Assembly (NCBI RefSeq): GCF_900100115.1
Contig: NZ_FNKL01000004.1
Location: forward strand, 62,001-126,000
Direction: 5' to 3'
Source of the DNA: Chryseobacterium soldanellicola
Lineage (GTDB): Bacteria > Bacteroidota > Bacteroidia > Flavobacteriales > Weeksellaceae
DNA length: 64,000 nucleotides
The translations under genes were made by a program, and so were the position numbers. The notes below the pieces were generated by a model, which had not been told where the DNA came from, did not search any database, and worked only from the letters and a program-made list of their open reading frames with translations. Position 1 is the stretch's first letter; each line of letters begins with the position of its first letter. Positions 41,671 to 49,457 of this stretch are shown here, piece after piece.

Positions 41671-42282
41671 ATGGGTCAGCTGAGTTTATTTGATGCCGAA
41701 GAATTTTATGAGTTTCCAAAAGACCTTTTGGAATACAGGGAGAATTTCCTAAGTGAGGAAGAGGCAGATCGGTTAAAAGACCATCTGCTTAAAACTGCTC
41801 CCTGGGAACAGCGCACTCAGAAAATGTATGATAAGATGGTGATAACGCCACGCTTGACCGCTTGGTATGGCGATTCAAAATACAATGAATCCGCTGATAA
41901 TAATGCATCAGCTACCAACCCTTGGACTCCGGAGTTATTATCCCTGAAAGAGCGAATAGAAAAAGAATTCGGTTATAAGTTCAATGGGGTTCTATTAAAC
42001 CTCTATCGTGACAACAATGATTCAGTTGCCTGGCACAGGGATAAAGAAAGCCGATACGGAAAGAGGCCTGTCATAGCATCCATAAGTCTTGGACAGACCA
42101 GGAACTTTGATTTCAGAAAAAAAGACCATCATCAGAGCAAATACAGCCTGCCGCTTCCTAATGGCTCACTCCTTATTATGAAAGGTGATCTTCAGGAGAA
42201 TTGGGAACATCGGATCGCCAAATCTACAATACCTATGAAGGAACGTATTAATTTGACCTTCCGAAGGATCAGTGAACTATAA
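41671..42282 (+). CDS. alkB: AlkB-type 2-oxoglutarate/Fe(II)-dependent DNA repair dioxygenase
   Basis: I set the start at the ATG at 41671 (MGQLSLFDAEEFYEFP, 203 residues); an upstream TTG in frame adds a poor N-terminus. The jelly-roll dioxygenase motifs are intact: NLYRDNNDSVAWHRDKES carries the His-X-Asp iron ligands, ASISLGQTRNFDFRKKDHH follows, NWEHRIAKS carries the distal His, and RINLTFRR holds the Arg that binds 2-oxoglutarate. It removes alkyl groups from bases by oxidation in the cytoplasm. It completes a damage cassette with the LexA-like repressor and the divergent error-prone polymerases. The symbol is by family; eukaryote-like ALKBH2/3 subgroup features (NLYRDNxDxVAWHxD) are evident. 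Confidence 0.9.
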   Translation: MGQLSLFDAEEFYEFPKDLLEYRENFLSEEEADRLKDHLLKTAPWEQRTQKMYDKMVITPRLTAWYGDSKYNESADNNASATNPWTPELLSLKERIEKEFGYKFNGVLLNLYRDNNDSVAWHRDKESRYGKRPVIASISLGQTRNFDFRKKDHHQSKYSLPLPNGSLLIMKGDLQENWEHRIAKSTIPMKERINLTFRRISEL

Positions 42283-42314
42283 TATCATAAAAAATAAAAT
42301 TAAATAATAGTTAT

Positions 42315-42527
42315 ATGTCTATTTCGTACTACGATTTTAAAAATCTACCCACGCAATCTCAATACGAATTGGCCTTGGCCGAAGGAAAGGTCATCAGTGA
42401 AACCTCTAAGGATGGACTAAAGTTTGTATTGTATGAGCTGTCAAGTTTTTCAGTTGAGATTGTATATAAGACCATCAATAACAAGATAGAAGGTCTTAGC
42501 GTATTTCAGAATAAAGGAACTCTGTGA
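42315..42527 (+). CDS. Small conserved-type hypothetical protein (70 residues)
   Basis: The product (ISYYDFKNLPTQSQYELALA, DGLKFVLYELSSFSVEIVYK, ending in VFQNKGTL) has a compact alpha-beta rhythm with no signal peptide or membrane helix. It lies 32 bp after alkB on the same strand and could be the last gene of that unit. No family is recognised, though the regular strand pattern and clean ATG argue that it is real. Confidence 0.6.
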   Translation: MSISYYDFKNLPTQSQYELALAEGKVISETSKDGLKFVLYELSSFSVEIVYKTINNKIEGLSVFQNKGTL

Positions 42528-42565
42528 CAACTAAAATAATTCTCATTTGTCTTTGTCCTAAAAAA

Positions 42566-42583
42566 GTGTGATTTGAATCACAC
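42566..42583 (+). promoter_or_regulatory. CRP-like palindrome upstream of the DJ-1-like gene
   Basis: GTGTGATT-TG-AATCACAC is a perfect 18-bp palindrome containing TGTGA-N6-TCACA, centred about 66 bp before the expected transcription start. It resembles a Crp/Fnr-family site. Confidence 0.55.
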
Positions 42584-42589
42584 CAAAAT

Positions 42590-42634
42590 AGTGACTTGGG
42601 TCATGCTTTTAAAAGACAGATACTTCCAACTTTG
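42590..42634 (+). promoter_or_regulatory. Conserved promoter element (copy 3) before the DJ-1-like gene
   Basis: CACCAAAATAGTGACTTGGG runs from 42581, with AGTGA at 42590, and the -7 box CAACTTTG lies at 42627-42634. Layout and sequence parallel those at 9487 and 10543. Confidence 0.65.
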
Positions 42635-42656
42635 TATTAATTAAATAAATATAAAA

Positions 42657-43334
42657 ATGAGCAAAAAAGTTTTATTCGTGCTTACGAGTCACGATGAATT
42701 AGGAAATACAGGACAGAAGACCGGATTCTGGACAGAAGAATTAGCGGCTCCTTATTATGCATTGTCTGATAAAGGTGTTGAAGTTACATTGGCATCTCCA
42801 AAGGGTGGCCAACCACCAATTGATCCTAAAAGTGAAGATGCATCATCTCAGACTGATGCTACGCGCAGAATGGACAGTGATGAGGTTTTAAAGGAAAAAT
42901 TAAAAAACACTCACAAATTATCCGAAGTCAAAAGTGAAGACTTTGATGCAGTATTTTATCCTGGTGGTCACGGTCCTTTATGGGATCTGGCTGAAGATAA
43001 GGTTTCTCAGGACTTAATTGTTGATTTTTACAGCAATGATAAGCCTGTAGCATTCGTTTGCCATGCACCCGGAGTTTTGAAGGATGTAAAAATAGACGGT
43101 GAATATTTGGTAAAAGGTAAAAACGTCACTGGATTTACCAACACTGAAGAAGAGGCTGTACAGTTAACTGATGTAGTTCCGTTTCTGGTTGAAGATATGT
43201 TGAAAAATAATGGCGGATCATATAGTAAAGTTGAAGATTGGGCTCCTTACGAAGTGGTTGACGGAAGATTGATTACAGGACAAAATCCTGCTTCTTCTGC
43301 GAAGGTGGCTGAAGAGTTATTGAAACTTATTTAG
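42657..43334 (+). CDS. DJ-1/PfpI family protein (type 1 glutamine amidotransferase-like, Hsp31 type)
   Basis: The 225-residue protein matches the Hsp31/PfpI subgroup: VLFVLTSHDELGNTGQKTGF, WTEELAAPYYALSDKGVEVT, LASPKGGQPPIDPKS, FDAVFYPGGHGPLWDLAED with the nucleophile-elbow Glu/His partners, and VAFVCHAPGVLKD with the catalytic Cys. These proteins act as glyoxalases/deglycases or chaperones against electrophilic stress. It is monocistronic, and its promoter carries both a CRP-like palindrome and the element shared with two redox genes at 9.5-11.5 kb, so it probably belongs to one electrophile-stress regulon. Confidence 0.9.
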   Translation: MSKKVLFVLTSHDELGNTGQKTGFWTEELAAPYYALSDKGVEVTLASPKGGQPPIDPKSEDASSQTDATRRMDSDEVLKEKLKNTHKLSEVKSEDFDAVFYPGGHGPLWDLAEDKVSQDLIVDFYSNDKPVAFVCHAPGVLKDVKIDGEYLVKGKNVTGFTNTEEEAVQLTDVVPFLVEDMLKNNGGSYSKVEDWAPYEVVDGRLITGQNPASSAKVAEELLKLI

Positions 43335-43485
43335 TTTTTTCATTTCAGAGAATCAGACCTTGGTGTTCGGCTGTAAAATAATTCCATTTTTTTAGGAAAA
43401 ATTAGGATAATCAGGTCTTTTTTTAAATACAATTAACACCATTGATGATCTTTAAATGTATTGAGTTTCCGTAATTTTGTAGAGG

Positions 43486-43550
43486 AAATACTTTTATAAA
43501 GATTTTCATGGTTATTAGTTTTTATCCCCATATTATTTGGGGATTTTTTG
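43486..43550 (+). ncRNA. Candidate short transcript with own promoter and terminator
   Basis: A TAATTTTG -7 box (43472-43479) is followed about 45 bp later by a terminator: ATCCCCA (43524-43530) and TGGGGAT (43538-43544) with a T-run to 43549. No gene of convincing coding sequence lies between 43335 and 43757, so a small RNA or an attenuated leader is possible. A 43-codon frame from 43508 (MVISFYPHIIWGFF) crosses the hairpin. Confidence 0.3.
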
Positions 43551-43757
43551 TTTCTACAGCAATAAATAAAAATGTTTTGATGTTTAAGCCAAAAATTAGA
43601 AAGCGGCAGGCGTTCCATATTCTTTTTAAGGTATAGGAATAGTTGCATTCAGTTTTAAAACTTACCTTTTCAAGATATGTAAACACGGCTATTTTATTTA
43701 AGTGCAATTAGCAATACCTTTGCTTATCAAGCTTTTTTAAAACGACAGTCAAATCAT

Positions 43758-45107
43758 ATGGACGATCAAGAAGTCACATATCCGATCTATTCACCAGCTT
43801 CAGTTATTGGGATCTTCAGCAATGCCCTGAAGCTCAATGCTACAGTCAATCTGATCTATCTGAAAGGCAGGTATGCTTTTGGTGGTGGTAAATCCTACGG
43901 GAACTACTATTATGACCTTCTGTTCTCAGAAGGTGATCACACATCGATAGGGATTCGTATTTCTTCATTGCTCAGGAGCAAGATCACCAATAATGAGGTT
44001 TACACACTCAGAGGCTTTATTGAGAAGAGCATTAAGAATTCTTCAATAGAGCTTCGTTTTGTTGTGGATGAGATTGTTCAGCAGGAAGAGAGATCCATCT
44101 CCGAAGAAGAACTGGAAAGGTATGGGCTGATCCAGAAAAAACTGGAGACAGGATCAAAAGACCTTGAGACACTGATCAGGGATAAGATACTCAAAGATGA
44201 AAAGGTCAGGGTCGCTAACATTTATGGAAATAATGCGATTGTGCAGAAGGATTTTTTCGAAGGATTGGATGTTTCAAGAAAATATTTTGATATTTCAGAT
44301 CACAGTTGCAATATCACTTCCTCCACGGCGATCATATCCAAACTGAAGGAAATTTCAGCTTTGGATTATGACATTGTTGCCTTGGTCAGGGGAGGAGGTG
44401 ACCGGCAGAGTATGGAAACCTTCAATGACCTGAGCTTATCCGAATTATTCATAACAATGAAACCGGTAACTGTTACGGCTATCGGCCATACGGTTGATGA
44501 GACCTTATTGGATAAGCTGGCCGACAAGCGTTTTCATTTACCCCACGATTATGGTGCAGGATTGCACGCCATTGCTGAAAAGCTTTCTCTCGAAAGATCG
44601 AACTCAAGGGCTCTGCTCATTGATGAAGTGAAAAAAGATATAACGAAGCAGTTTTCAGAACAGGTCGAAACTTTGGAAAAACAGCTAAAAAAGAAGAATG
44701 AAGAATTCACTGAAGCCCAGAAAACTTATAGAGAGCAGGTGGAGAATCATAACAAAAGCTTTACAGAACAGCTGAAAATTCGAAACGAAGAATTTCAGAA
44801 GCTTCAGTTGACATCTGGCAAGCAGCTTGATGATCTTCAGAAGAATTTCCAGGAGCAGCAGAAACAACGCCAGGCAGAAATGGAAAGCTATAAAAAGGAG
44901 ATAGCTGTTCTGCATGAGAAGAATGTACAGTCTGCCATCAATGAAAAGACAGCTTCTTTAAAGGTTAATCTGGAAACTCTGAAACAGGAAAATGTCAGAC
45001 TGAATCAGGAGGTACAAGACAGCAAAACCAATTATGTGAAGATCATTATCGCATTTTTAGTGGCGTTGGTTATAGGATTTATTCTTGCAAAATTTTATAT
45101 ACCATAA
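43758..45107 (+). CDS. Membrane-anchored exonuclease VII large-subunit-like protein
   Basis: Residues ~15-110 resemble an OB-fold region (YAFGGGKSYGNYYYDLLFSE). Residues ~155-285 match the XseA catalytic core: VRVANIYGNNAIVQKDFFEG, IVALVRGGGDRQSMETFNDL, TVTAIGHTVDETLLDKLADK and then RFHLPHDYGAG, keeping the Arg-Gly-Gly-Gly and His-X-X-Asp motifs. A long charged coiled coil (residues ~285-420) follows, and a single C-terminal transmembrane helix (KIIIAFLVALVIGFILAKFY) ends the protein. Classical XseA is soluble and partnered by XseB; here there is a tail anchor and no small subunit gene nearby. It may be a nuclease tethered to the inner membrane with its body in the cytoplasm. This role is inference. 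The protein stands alone, which suggests an accessory rather than housekeeping copy. Confidence 0.75.
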   Translation: MDDQEVTYPIYSPASVIGIFSNALKLNATVNLIYLKGRYAFGGGKSYGNYYYDLLFSEGDHTSIGIRISSLLRSKITNNEVYTLRGFIEKSIKNSSIELRFVVDEIVQQEERSISEEELERYGLIQKKLETGSKDLETLIRDKILKDEKVRVANIYGNNAIVQKDFFEGLDVSRKYFDISDHSCNITSSTAIISKLKEISALDYDIVALVRGGGDRQSMETFNDLSLSELFITMKPVTVTAIGHTVDETLLDKLADKRFHLPHDYGAGLHAIAEKLSLERSNSRALLIDEVKKDITKQFSEQVETLEKQLKKKNEEFTEAQKTYREQVENHNKSFTEQLKIRNEEFQKLQLTSGKQLDDLQKNFQEQQKQRQAEMESYKKEIAVLHEKNVQSAINEKTASLKVNLETLKQENVRLNQEVQDSKTNYVKIIIAFLVALVIGFILAKFYIP

Positions 45108-45150
45108 AAGATCAGGTTTTAGCCTGCTCTAAGGATTAGTATGTAAACCT

Positions 45151-45630
45151 CTATTTAATACGTCTCATTGGAAAGTGACGCCGTTCTTCCTTTCCATTCC
45201 TAAGTCCTGAAATCTCAGCTTTCAAAGAGTCTTCACTAATCTTTTTGTAAGAGATGACCTGTGGGAAATCGTGCATTTTATTTTCAAAGACCAATTGAGT
45301 TTCAGAAATTTTCTTTCCCTCAAAACAGATCGGAGCGCCTCCATTTTGATCTTTAACGACAGGAACATAGAACAAGTTTCCTTTATGCTGAACCAATCGT
45401 ATGATCTCAAATACTATAGTATCCTCATTCTTGATCATATAACTTCTACCTCTCAACTCATTCCTCTCAGCTTTTTGCCAGGTCTCATAGACACTTCCTT
45501 TCGAAGTTGTATGCTCCCAGGTTCCGACCAGCCACTCCATTTTTCTGATATGAGCGGCATTTTTTACGGTACAGCTGCAAATCATTAACAAGGCAGCAAC
45601 CAGAGCGAAATTTGTTTTTGTCATCATCAT
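45151..45630 (-). CDS. DUF6265-like lipoprotein
   Basis: The 159-residue protein has a lipoprotein signal (VAALLMICSC, lipobox Cys near residue 20). It carries the DUF6265 pattern: MEWLVGTWEHTTSKGSVYET, ERNELRGRSYMIKNEDTIVF, FYVPVVKDQNGGAPICFEGK and FENKMHDFPQVISYKKISED. It is a small beta barrel exposed in the periplasm, of unknown ligand. It is followed (convergently) by the XseA-like gene and preceded by the AraC gene at 45739 on the same strand, 108 bp away. Confidence 0.8.
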   Translation of the reverse strand: MMMTKTNFALVAALLMICSCTVKNAAHIRKMEWLVGTWEHTTSKGSVYETWQKAERNELRGRSYMIKNEDTIVFEIIRLVQHKGNLFYVPVVKDQNGGAPICFEGKKISETQLVFENKMHDFPQVISYKKISEDSLKAEISGLRNGKEERRHFPMRRIK

Positions 45631-45738
45631 TTTAATTTTATCGATGACGCTTTATACAATTCTTTATTGTCCGGTCATCAGGTCACAATGCGAAGTTGCG
45701 ATATCTCCAGCAAATAAAATTGTAAAAATGCGACAGGA

Positions 45739-46551
45739 TCAATCTCCGATAAAAAAAGAACTCATTTTCAAATTCTTTCTGTAGAATTCTTTTGGAGTGA
45801 TGCCAACGAGTTCTCTGAAATCTTTTATGAAGTGAGACTGATCATAATAATCGTTCTCATGCGCCAAAGAAGTAATGTTAGCGGTTTCCTTAGTCAACAG
45901 CATCTTGAGCGCAGCCTGAAGGCGGATGATCTTTGATAATTGTTTGGGACGTAAGCCAATCGCAAGATAAAACTTACGTTCCATTTGCCTGCGGTTGATA
46001 TCGATCTTACTGGAAAGTTCATCAATGGAAAGCTGACCGTTACCTATTAAGATGGTCTCTACGGTCGATCTCACAATATGATCGATCGTTTCTAAACTTG
46101 CTAGCCTGTCCAGTAAGAATATTTCGACCAAATTGATCCTTTCCTGCACCGAATGCGCATTGAATATTTTCTCTTCAATATCTTTCCCATCCCGTCCGAA
46201 CAGTTTTTCCAATGGAATGGCCGTATTTTCCATTTCCTTTATCGGAATGGAAGCGAAAGGCAAAAAGCCATGGGGATGGAAACGGACGGAGAAGATACTT
46301 GTCTTTCCTGTGGGCTCTATTTCAAGCGGCCGTGTCAGCTGCCCAATGACAAAACATCTTGGTTGGATTATACCTTTTCCATCACCGGTGTATTGCTTAT
46401 AAAGATCTCCATGATGGAAGATCATTTCCATACATCCATCTGGAATGATCGATTGCTTTTCAAGTCGGTCACCTGCCGAATCTTCCATTGTCCAATAGCA
46501 TTTGACAACCATCTTCAATTCTTGGTGCGGTTCAAATGTCTGGTAATTCAT
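45739..46551 (-). CDS. AraC family regulator with DUF6597-type N-terminal domain
   Basis: The 270-residue protein begins with the DUF6597 pattern (VVKCYWTMEDSAGD, SIIPDGCMEMIFHHGDLYKQ, FVIGQLTRPLEIEPTGKTSI, FSVRFHPHGFLPFASIPIKE). It ends with an AraC HTH (QLSIDELSSKIDINRRQMER, TNITSLAHENDYYDQSHFIK-like, ELVGITPKEFYRK). It is complete. The upstream spacer has the remnant of an SDR gene at 46651-46752, a possible former target. Ligand unknown. Confidence 0.85.
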   Translation of the reverse strand: MNYQTFEPHQELKMVVKCYWTMEDSAGDRLEKQSIIPDGCMEMIFHHGDLYKQYTGDGKGIIQPRCFVIGQLTRPLEIEPTGKTSIFSVRFHPHGFLPFASIPIKEMENTAIPLEKLFGRDGKDIEEKIFNAHSVQERINLVEIFLLDRLASLETIDHIVRSTVETILIGNGQLSIDELSSKIDINRRQMERKFYLAIGLRPKQLSKIIRLQAALKMLLTKETANITSLAHENDYYDQSHFIKDFRELVGITPKEFYRKNLKMSSFFIGD

Positions 46552-46650
46552 CGGGTTTTAATTTTCACTAAAAATAAAAAAAATAGGCTCAACTTGATCT
46601 GAGAATATAGATAATTCTTTGCAATACTATATTTGACCTCCAATTTAATT

Positions 46651-46752
46651 TTATAAGCTATAGTCGTTATCTGAAGTGACTTTAGCGATTTGAAAACCTA
46701 TACCTGTATTGGCATCTGAAACTAGTGCTATTTTTTGTCCATTTGTCTGCAT
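46651..46752 (-). pseudogene. N-terminal fragment of an SDR gene
   Basis: A 33-codon frame from an ATG at 46752 encodes KIALVSDANTGIGFQIAK, the beta-alpha-beta start of a short-chain dehydrogenase (TGxxxGIG with Thr and Gly positions partly changed), then stops. The rest of the enzyme is absent, so this is the stub of a deleted gene. Confidence 0.6.
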
Positions 46753-46921
46753 AATTTGATTGATTCAAATTGAAATACAGTAAAGGTGGATATAAAAAAG
46801 ACAGCCTTTTCAGTCAAATCGGCACTACTTGAAGCGAAATAAAGGATCGATTTTCTATGATCTTAAATAACCATTCAAAGCTATACATAGAAAATACCTT
46901 TCCTGTTTATCACGAATTCAA
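46753..46921. other. Short spacer
   Basis: Nothing recognisable in this stretch apart from AT-rich sequence beside the SDR stub. Confidence 0.4.
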
Positions 46922-47263
46922 TTATTTATTCTCACAGATAGTCAGCCCCTGCGTGATAAAATCTCCATAGGATATCTTCAGACCTGCCCATTTCGGGTCA
47001 TCCAGCCAGATCTCCCCAACCTTGCTGATGGATGGGTCGTTATGTGAAGCTCCTTTCGCTGATCCGTTAAGAGCATAGATTTTACCATCGTTTGTTCTTC
47101 CGTAAATTTCTTTATATCCGGAACAATAAACCTCGATTTCATTGACAGAGAACGGCCATTCACCGATATATTCCTGTTTGGTGAACTTGAGTGTATTTTT
47201 TGTAGCAGGTGCACTGCAGGATAAAATTAAAAGTAAGACTGAGAGAAGGGTGATTTTTTTCAT
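46922..47263 (-). CDS. DUF2511 (YebY-like) lipoprotein
   Basis: The 113-residue product has a lipoprotein signal (LLSVLLLILSC). The DUF2511/YebY pattern follows: GEWPFSVNEIEVYCSGYKEI, GKIYALNGSAKGASHNDPSI, VGEIWLDDP, and a closing GLTICENK with the second conserved Cys. It is a small periplasm-facing protein of unknown role, sometimes discussed in copper or DNA-associated contexts for E. coli YebY. It is monocistronic. Confidence 0.8.
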   Translation of the reverse strand: MKKITLLSVLLLILSCSAPATKNTLKFTKQEYIGEWPFSVNEIEVYCSGYKEIYGRTNDGKIYALNGSAKGASHNDPSISKVGEIWLDDPKWAGLKISYGDFITQGLTICENK

Positions 47264-47358
47264 GGTTAAAAATGTATATCAGCAAAAGTAACAAATCTGA
47301 CAACTTATTTTTTACGGGTTTCCGTAAAGTTAAAAATTCCAAAGTTTGATGTTATAAA

Positions 47359-48252
47359 TTATTCCGGCTGAATAATAACAAAATGAACCAATGGAAATTC
47401 TCTTTTTATATTTTCACAAATACGATGTATGGCCTCTGTGATCTCTTCGGTATCAAGATGGTCTTCAAAATCCATAATGAGCATCAGTACAACTTCCTCC
47501 GGTGACTGGTAGGTAGATAGGATACTTTTTGTTTTAACCACAGCGGTATCTTTCTCAGCTAATTTCGCGATCTTTTCTTTCGTTTTTGGGGCAATTCCTT
47601 CACCCATCAATAAGCTTCTGCTCTCCCTTGCCAGAATAAAAGAAACAAACACCAGTATCAATCCTACAATGATCGAGGCTAGCCCGTCCAATTTCGGAAT
47701 CTGGAAAGTGTGGCTGATTCCCATCAATATCATCACCACAATCAAACCTGCCACTGCCGCGCCGTCTTCGAAAACAACGAGAAAGCTAGCTGGGTCTTTA
47801 CTTTTTATGATCGCATCCCACCATTTCAAACCGTTACGGGTCTTGTTAAACTCTTTGACAGCGATAAACAGTGAGGTTCCTTCAAAAATAAGGGAGAGCA
47901 CTAAAACGATATAGTTCCAGAATGGGTCTTTCATCACTTCAGGTTCTATGATGTGAGAAATTCCCTGATAGATTGAAAGAGCCCCACCCAGACCAAATAT
48001 TAAGATTGAAACGACAAAAGACCAGAAATAGAGTTCCTTGCCATAGCCGAAAGGATGATATTGATCTGCTGGTTTCCTGCTCCTTTTCAGTCCATACAGT
48101 AATAGCAGCTGATTGGTCGTATCAACAGTAGAGTGGATTCCCTCAGAGATCATAGAAGAGCTGTTGGTGAATGTCCCTGCAATAAACTTGGTCAATGCGA
48201 TCAGCAGGTTGGCGACTAGTGCACTGTAAATTGATTTACGATTGTTGGCCAT
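47359..48252 (-). CDS. Cation diffusion facilitator (CDF) transporter
   Basis: The 297-residue protein has six transmembrane helices. The metal-site motifs SSSMISEGIHSTVDTTNQLL (His/Asp in helix 2) and HPFGYGKELYFWSF sit in the N-terminal half, and PKLDGLASIIVGLILVFVSF holds the helix-5 Asp. A short ferredoxin-like cytoplasmic C-terminus completes it (VVLMLIMDFEDHLDTEEITE). Family members export Zn, Fe or Co in exchange for protons across the inner membrane. The SE-x-HS-x-x-D pattern is of the Zn/Fe-CDF FieF/YdfM-like kind. Transcribed alone, 53 bp downstream of the HxlR gene. Confidence 0.85.
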   Translation of the reverse strand: MANNRKSIYSALVANLLIALTKFIAGTFTNSSSMISEGIHSTVDTTNQLLLLYGLKRSRKPADQYHPFGYGKELYFWSFVVSILIFGLGGALSIYQGISHIIEPEVMKDPFWNYIVLVLSLIFEGTSLFIAVKEFNKTRNGLKWWDAIIKSKDPASFLVVFEDGAAVAGLIVVMILMGISHTFQIPKLDGLASIIVGLILVFVSFILARESRSLLMGEGIAPKTKEKIAKLAEKDTAVVKTKSILSTYQSPEEVVLMLIMDFEDHLDTEEITEAIHRICENIKREFPLVHFVIIQPE

Positions 48253-48305
48253 TTATAGAATTGAGTTATTAGATAAAATCATTTAAAGTTTCAAAGTATA
48301 TCGAT

Positions 48306-48692
48306 TTACAATTTGCTCTCCATTTTTCTCTTCATTCCCGAAATAATAGGTTTTCGATGGATAAAGCCCCAGTCTGCTATTGTATTCGTGAGCTGTTGAA
48401 GTGATTTGCCATAGTCTGTGATCTGATATTCTACAGCGACCGGCGCTGTGTTAAGAACATTACGATCGATCAATTCATTTATTTCAAGATCCTTTAATTC
48501 ACGGCTGAGCATCTTTCCGGAAATACCTTTCACCTCTTTCAGCAATTCTGAATATCGCATCGGCTTATAGCATAAGCACGCAATAATGGACATTTTCCAC
48601 TTTCCGTTTAAAATTTCCATCGTATCACTGATTGCCAGTATTTTCTGGCTGCAATCCTTTATTAAATCAAATTCTTGTTCCATATCATTCAC
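48306..48692 (-). CDS. HxlR family transcriptional regulator
   Basis: This 128-residue winged-helix regulator shows the HxlR signature: MEILNGKWKMSIIACLCYKP, MRYSELLKEVKGISGKMLSR, ELKDLEINELIDRNVLNTAP and VAVEYQITDYGKSLQQLTNT. It is divergent from a nitroreductase gene, the usual target of such regulators, which respond to electrophiles. The Cys residues near the start (DCSQKI) and in CLCY could serve redox sensing. The ATG at 48692 or the Met three codons later could be the start. Confidence 0.85.
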   Translation of the reverse strand: MNDMEQEFDLIKDCSQKILAISDTMEILNGKWKMSIIACLCYKPMRYSELLKEVKGISGKMLSRELKDLEINELIDRNVLNTAPVAVEYQITDYGKSLQQLTNTIADWGFIHRKPIISGMKRKMESKL

Positions 48693-48736
48693 TTGGTTAC
48701 CCGTTTGTCACTATAACATTTTGTCACTTAGTTACA
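48690..48736. promoter_or_regulatory. Direct repeats in the HxlR/nitroreductase spacer
   Basis: TTGTCACT occurs at 48705-48712 and 48721-48728, and CACTTGGTTAC (48690-48700) recurs as CACTTAGTTAC (48726-48736). A TAACTTTG -7 box for the nitroreductase gene follows at 48757-48764. The repeats are candidate HxlR operators acting on both genes. Confidence 0.5.
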
Positions 48737-48787
48737 AAGATACACATTGAACATATAACTTTGCCCATTCAATTTATAAATAACAAA

Positions 48788-49416
48788 ATGGAATTGATCA
48801 AAAACTTGAAATGGCGTTATGCTGTCAAAAAATACTCAGATGAACAGGTCAGCGAAGACAAGGTCGATCAAATTGTTGAAGCCATCAATCTTACCGCCTC
48901 GTCCTGCGGAATACAGCCGTACCGAATGTTTGTCATTACCAACCCTGAGGTAAGACAAAGATTAGGCGAAGGTTCATTCAATGCACAGATCCATGCTTCT
49001 TCCCATTTACTGGTATTTGCAGGATTCAATGAAATCACCAGTGATTATATCAGCGACTATGTTTTGATGATGGAGCAGCAGCGAAATTTGGAAAACGGAG
49101 CATTGAACGTCCTGAAGGATACGCTAATCGACTATTTCTCTCCTCAAACGACAGAACAAAATACGATCTGGTCGGATAAACAAGCCTATATCGGTTTGGG
49201 AACCGCTTTGATTGCTGCGGCAGAACTCAAAGTGGATGCTACTCCAATGGAGGGTTTGATCCGAAACTGTTTGATGAAGTTTTAGGTCTATCCGAAAAGG
49301 GGCTTCACGCTTCAGTTATCTTATCATTGGGCTACAGGGATGAAGTTAATGATTTTCTGGCTTCCATGCCGAAAGCCAGATTACCGATCAATGAATTTTC
49401 TGTCAGAATAAATTAG
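48788..49416 (+). pseudogene. Nitroreductase family gene with a one-base frameshift
   Basis: From the ATG at 48788 the frame encodes a NfsB-like nitroreductase (MELIKNLKWRYAVKKYSDEQ, SSCGIQPYRMFVITN, TIWSDKQAYIGLGTALIAAA). It leaves frame at 49255-49257, where GGTTTGATC should read GGTTTTGATC. In the +1 frame the expected ending continues without interruption (GFDPKLFDEVLGLSEKGLHA, VILSLGYRDEVNDFLASMPK, ARLPINEF) to a stop at 49416. A single T is missing from a run of T residues. The gene is otherwise perfect, so this may be a recent mutation or a sequencing error. If intact it would be an FMN-dependent NAD(P)H nitroreductase controlled by HxlR. Confidence 0.85.
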
Positions 49417-49457
49417 TGAGCTAATCGCCGGAAATTATTTTAACCTTCTAAATTTTT

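Noticed and set aside
43433..43707. Minus-strand frames of 60-70 codons upstream of the XseA-like gene
   Set aside because: They cross a terminator hairpin and a promoter box and have no family pattern.
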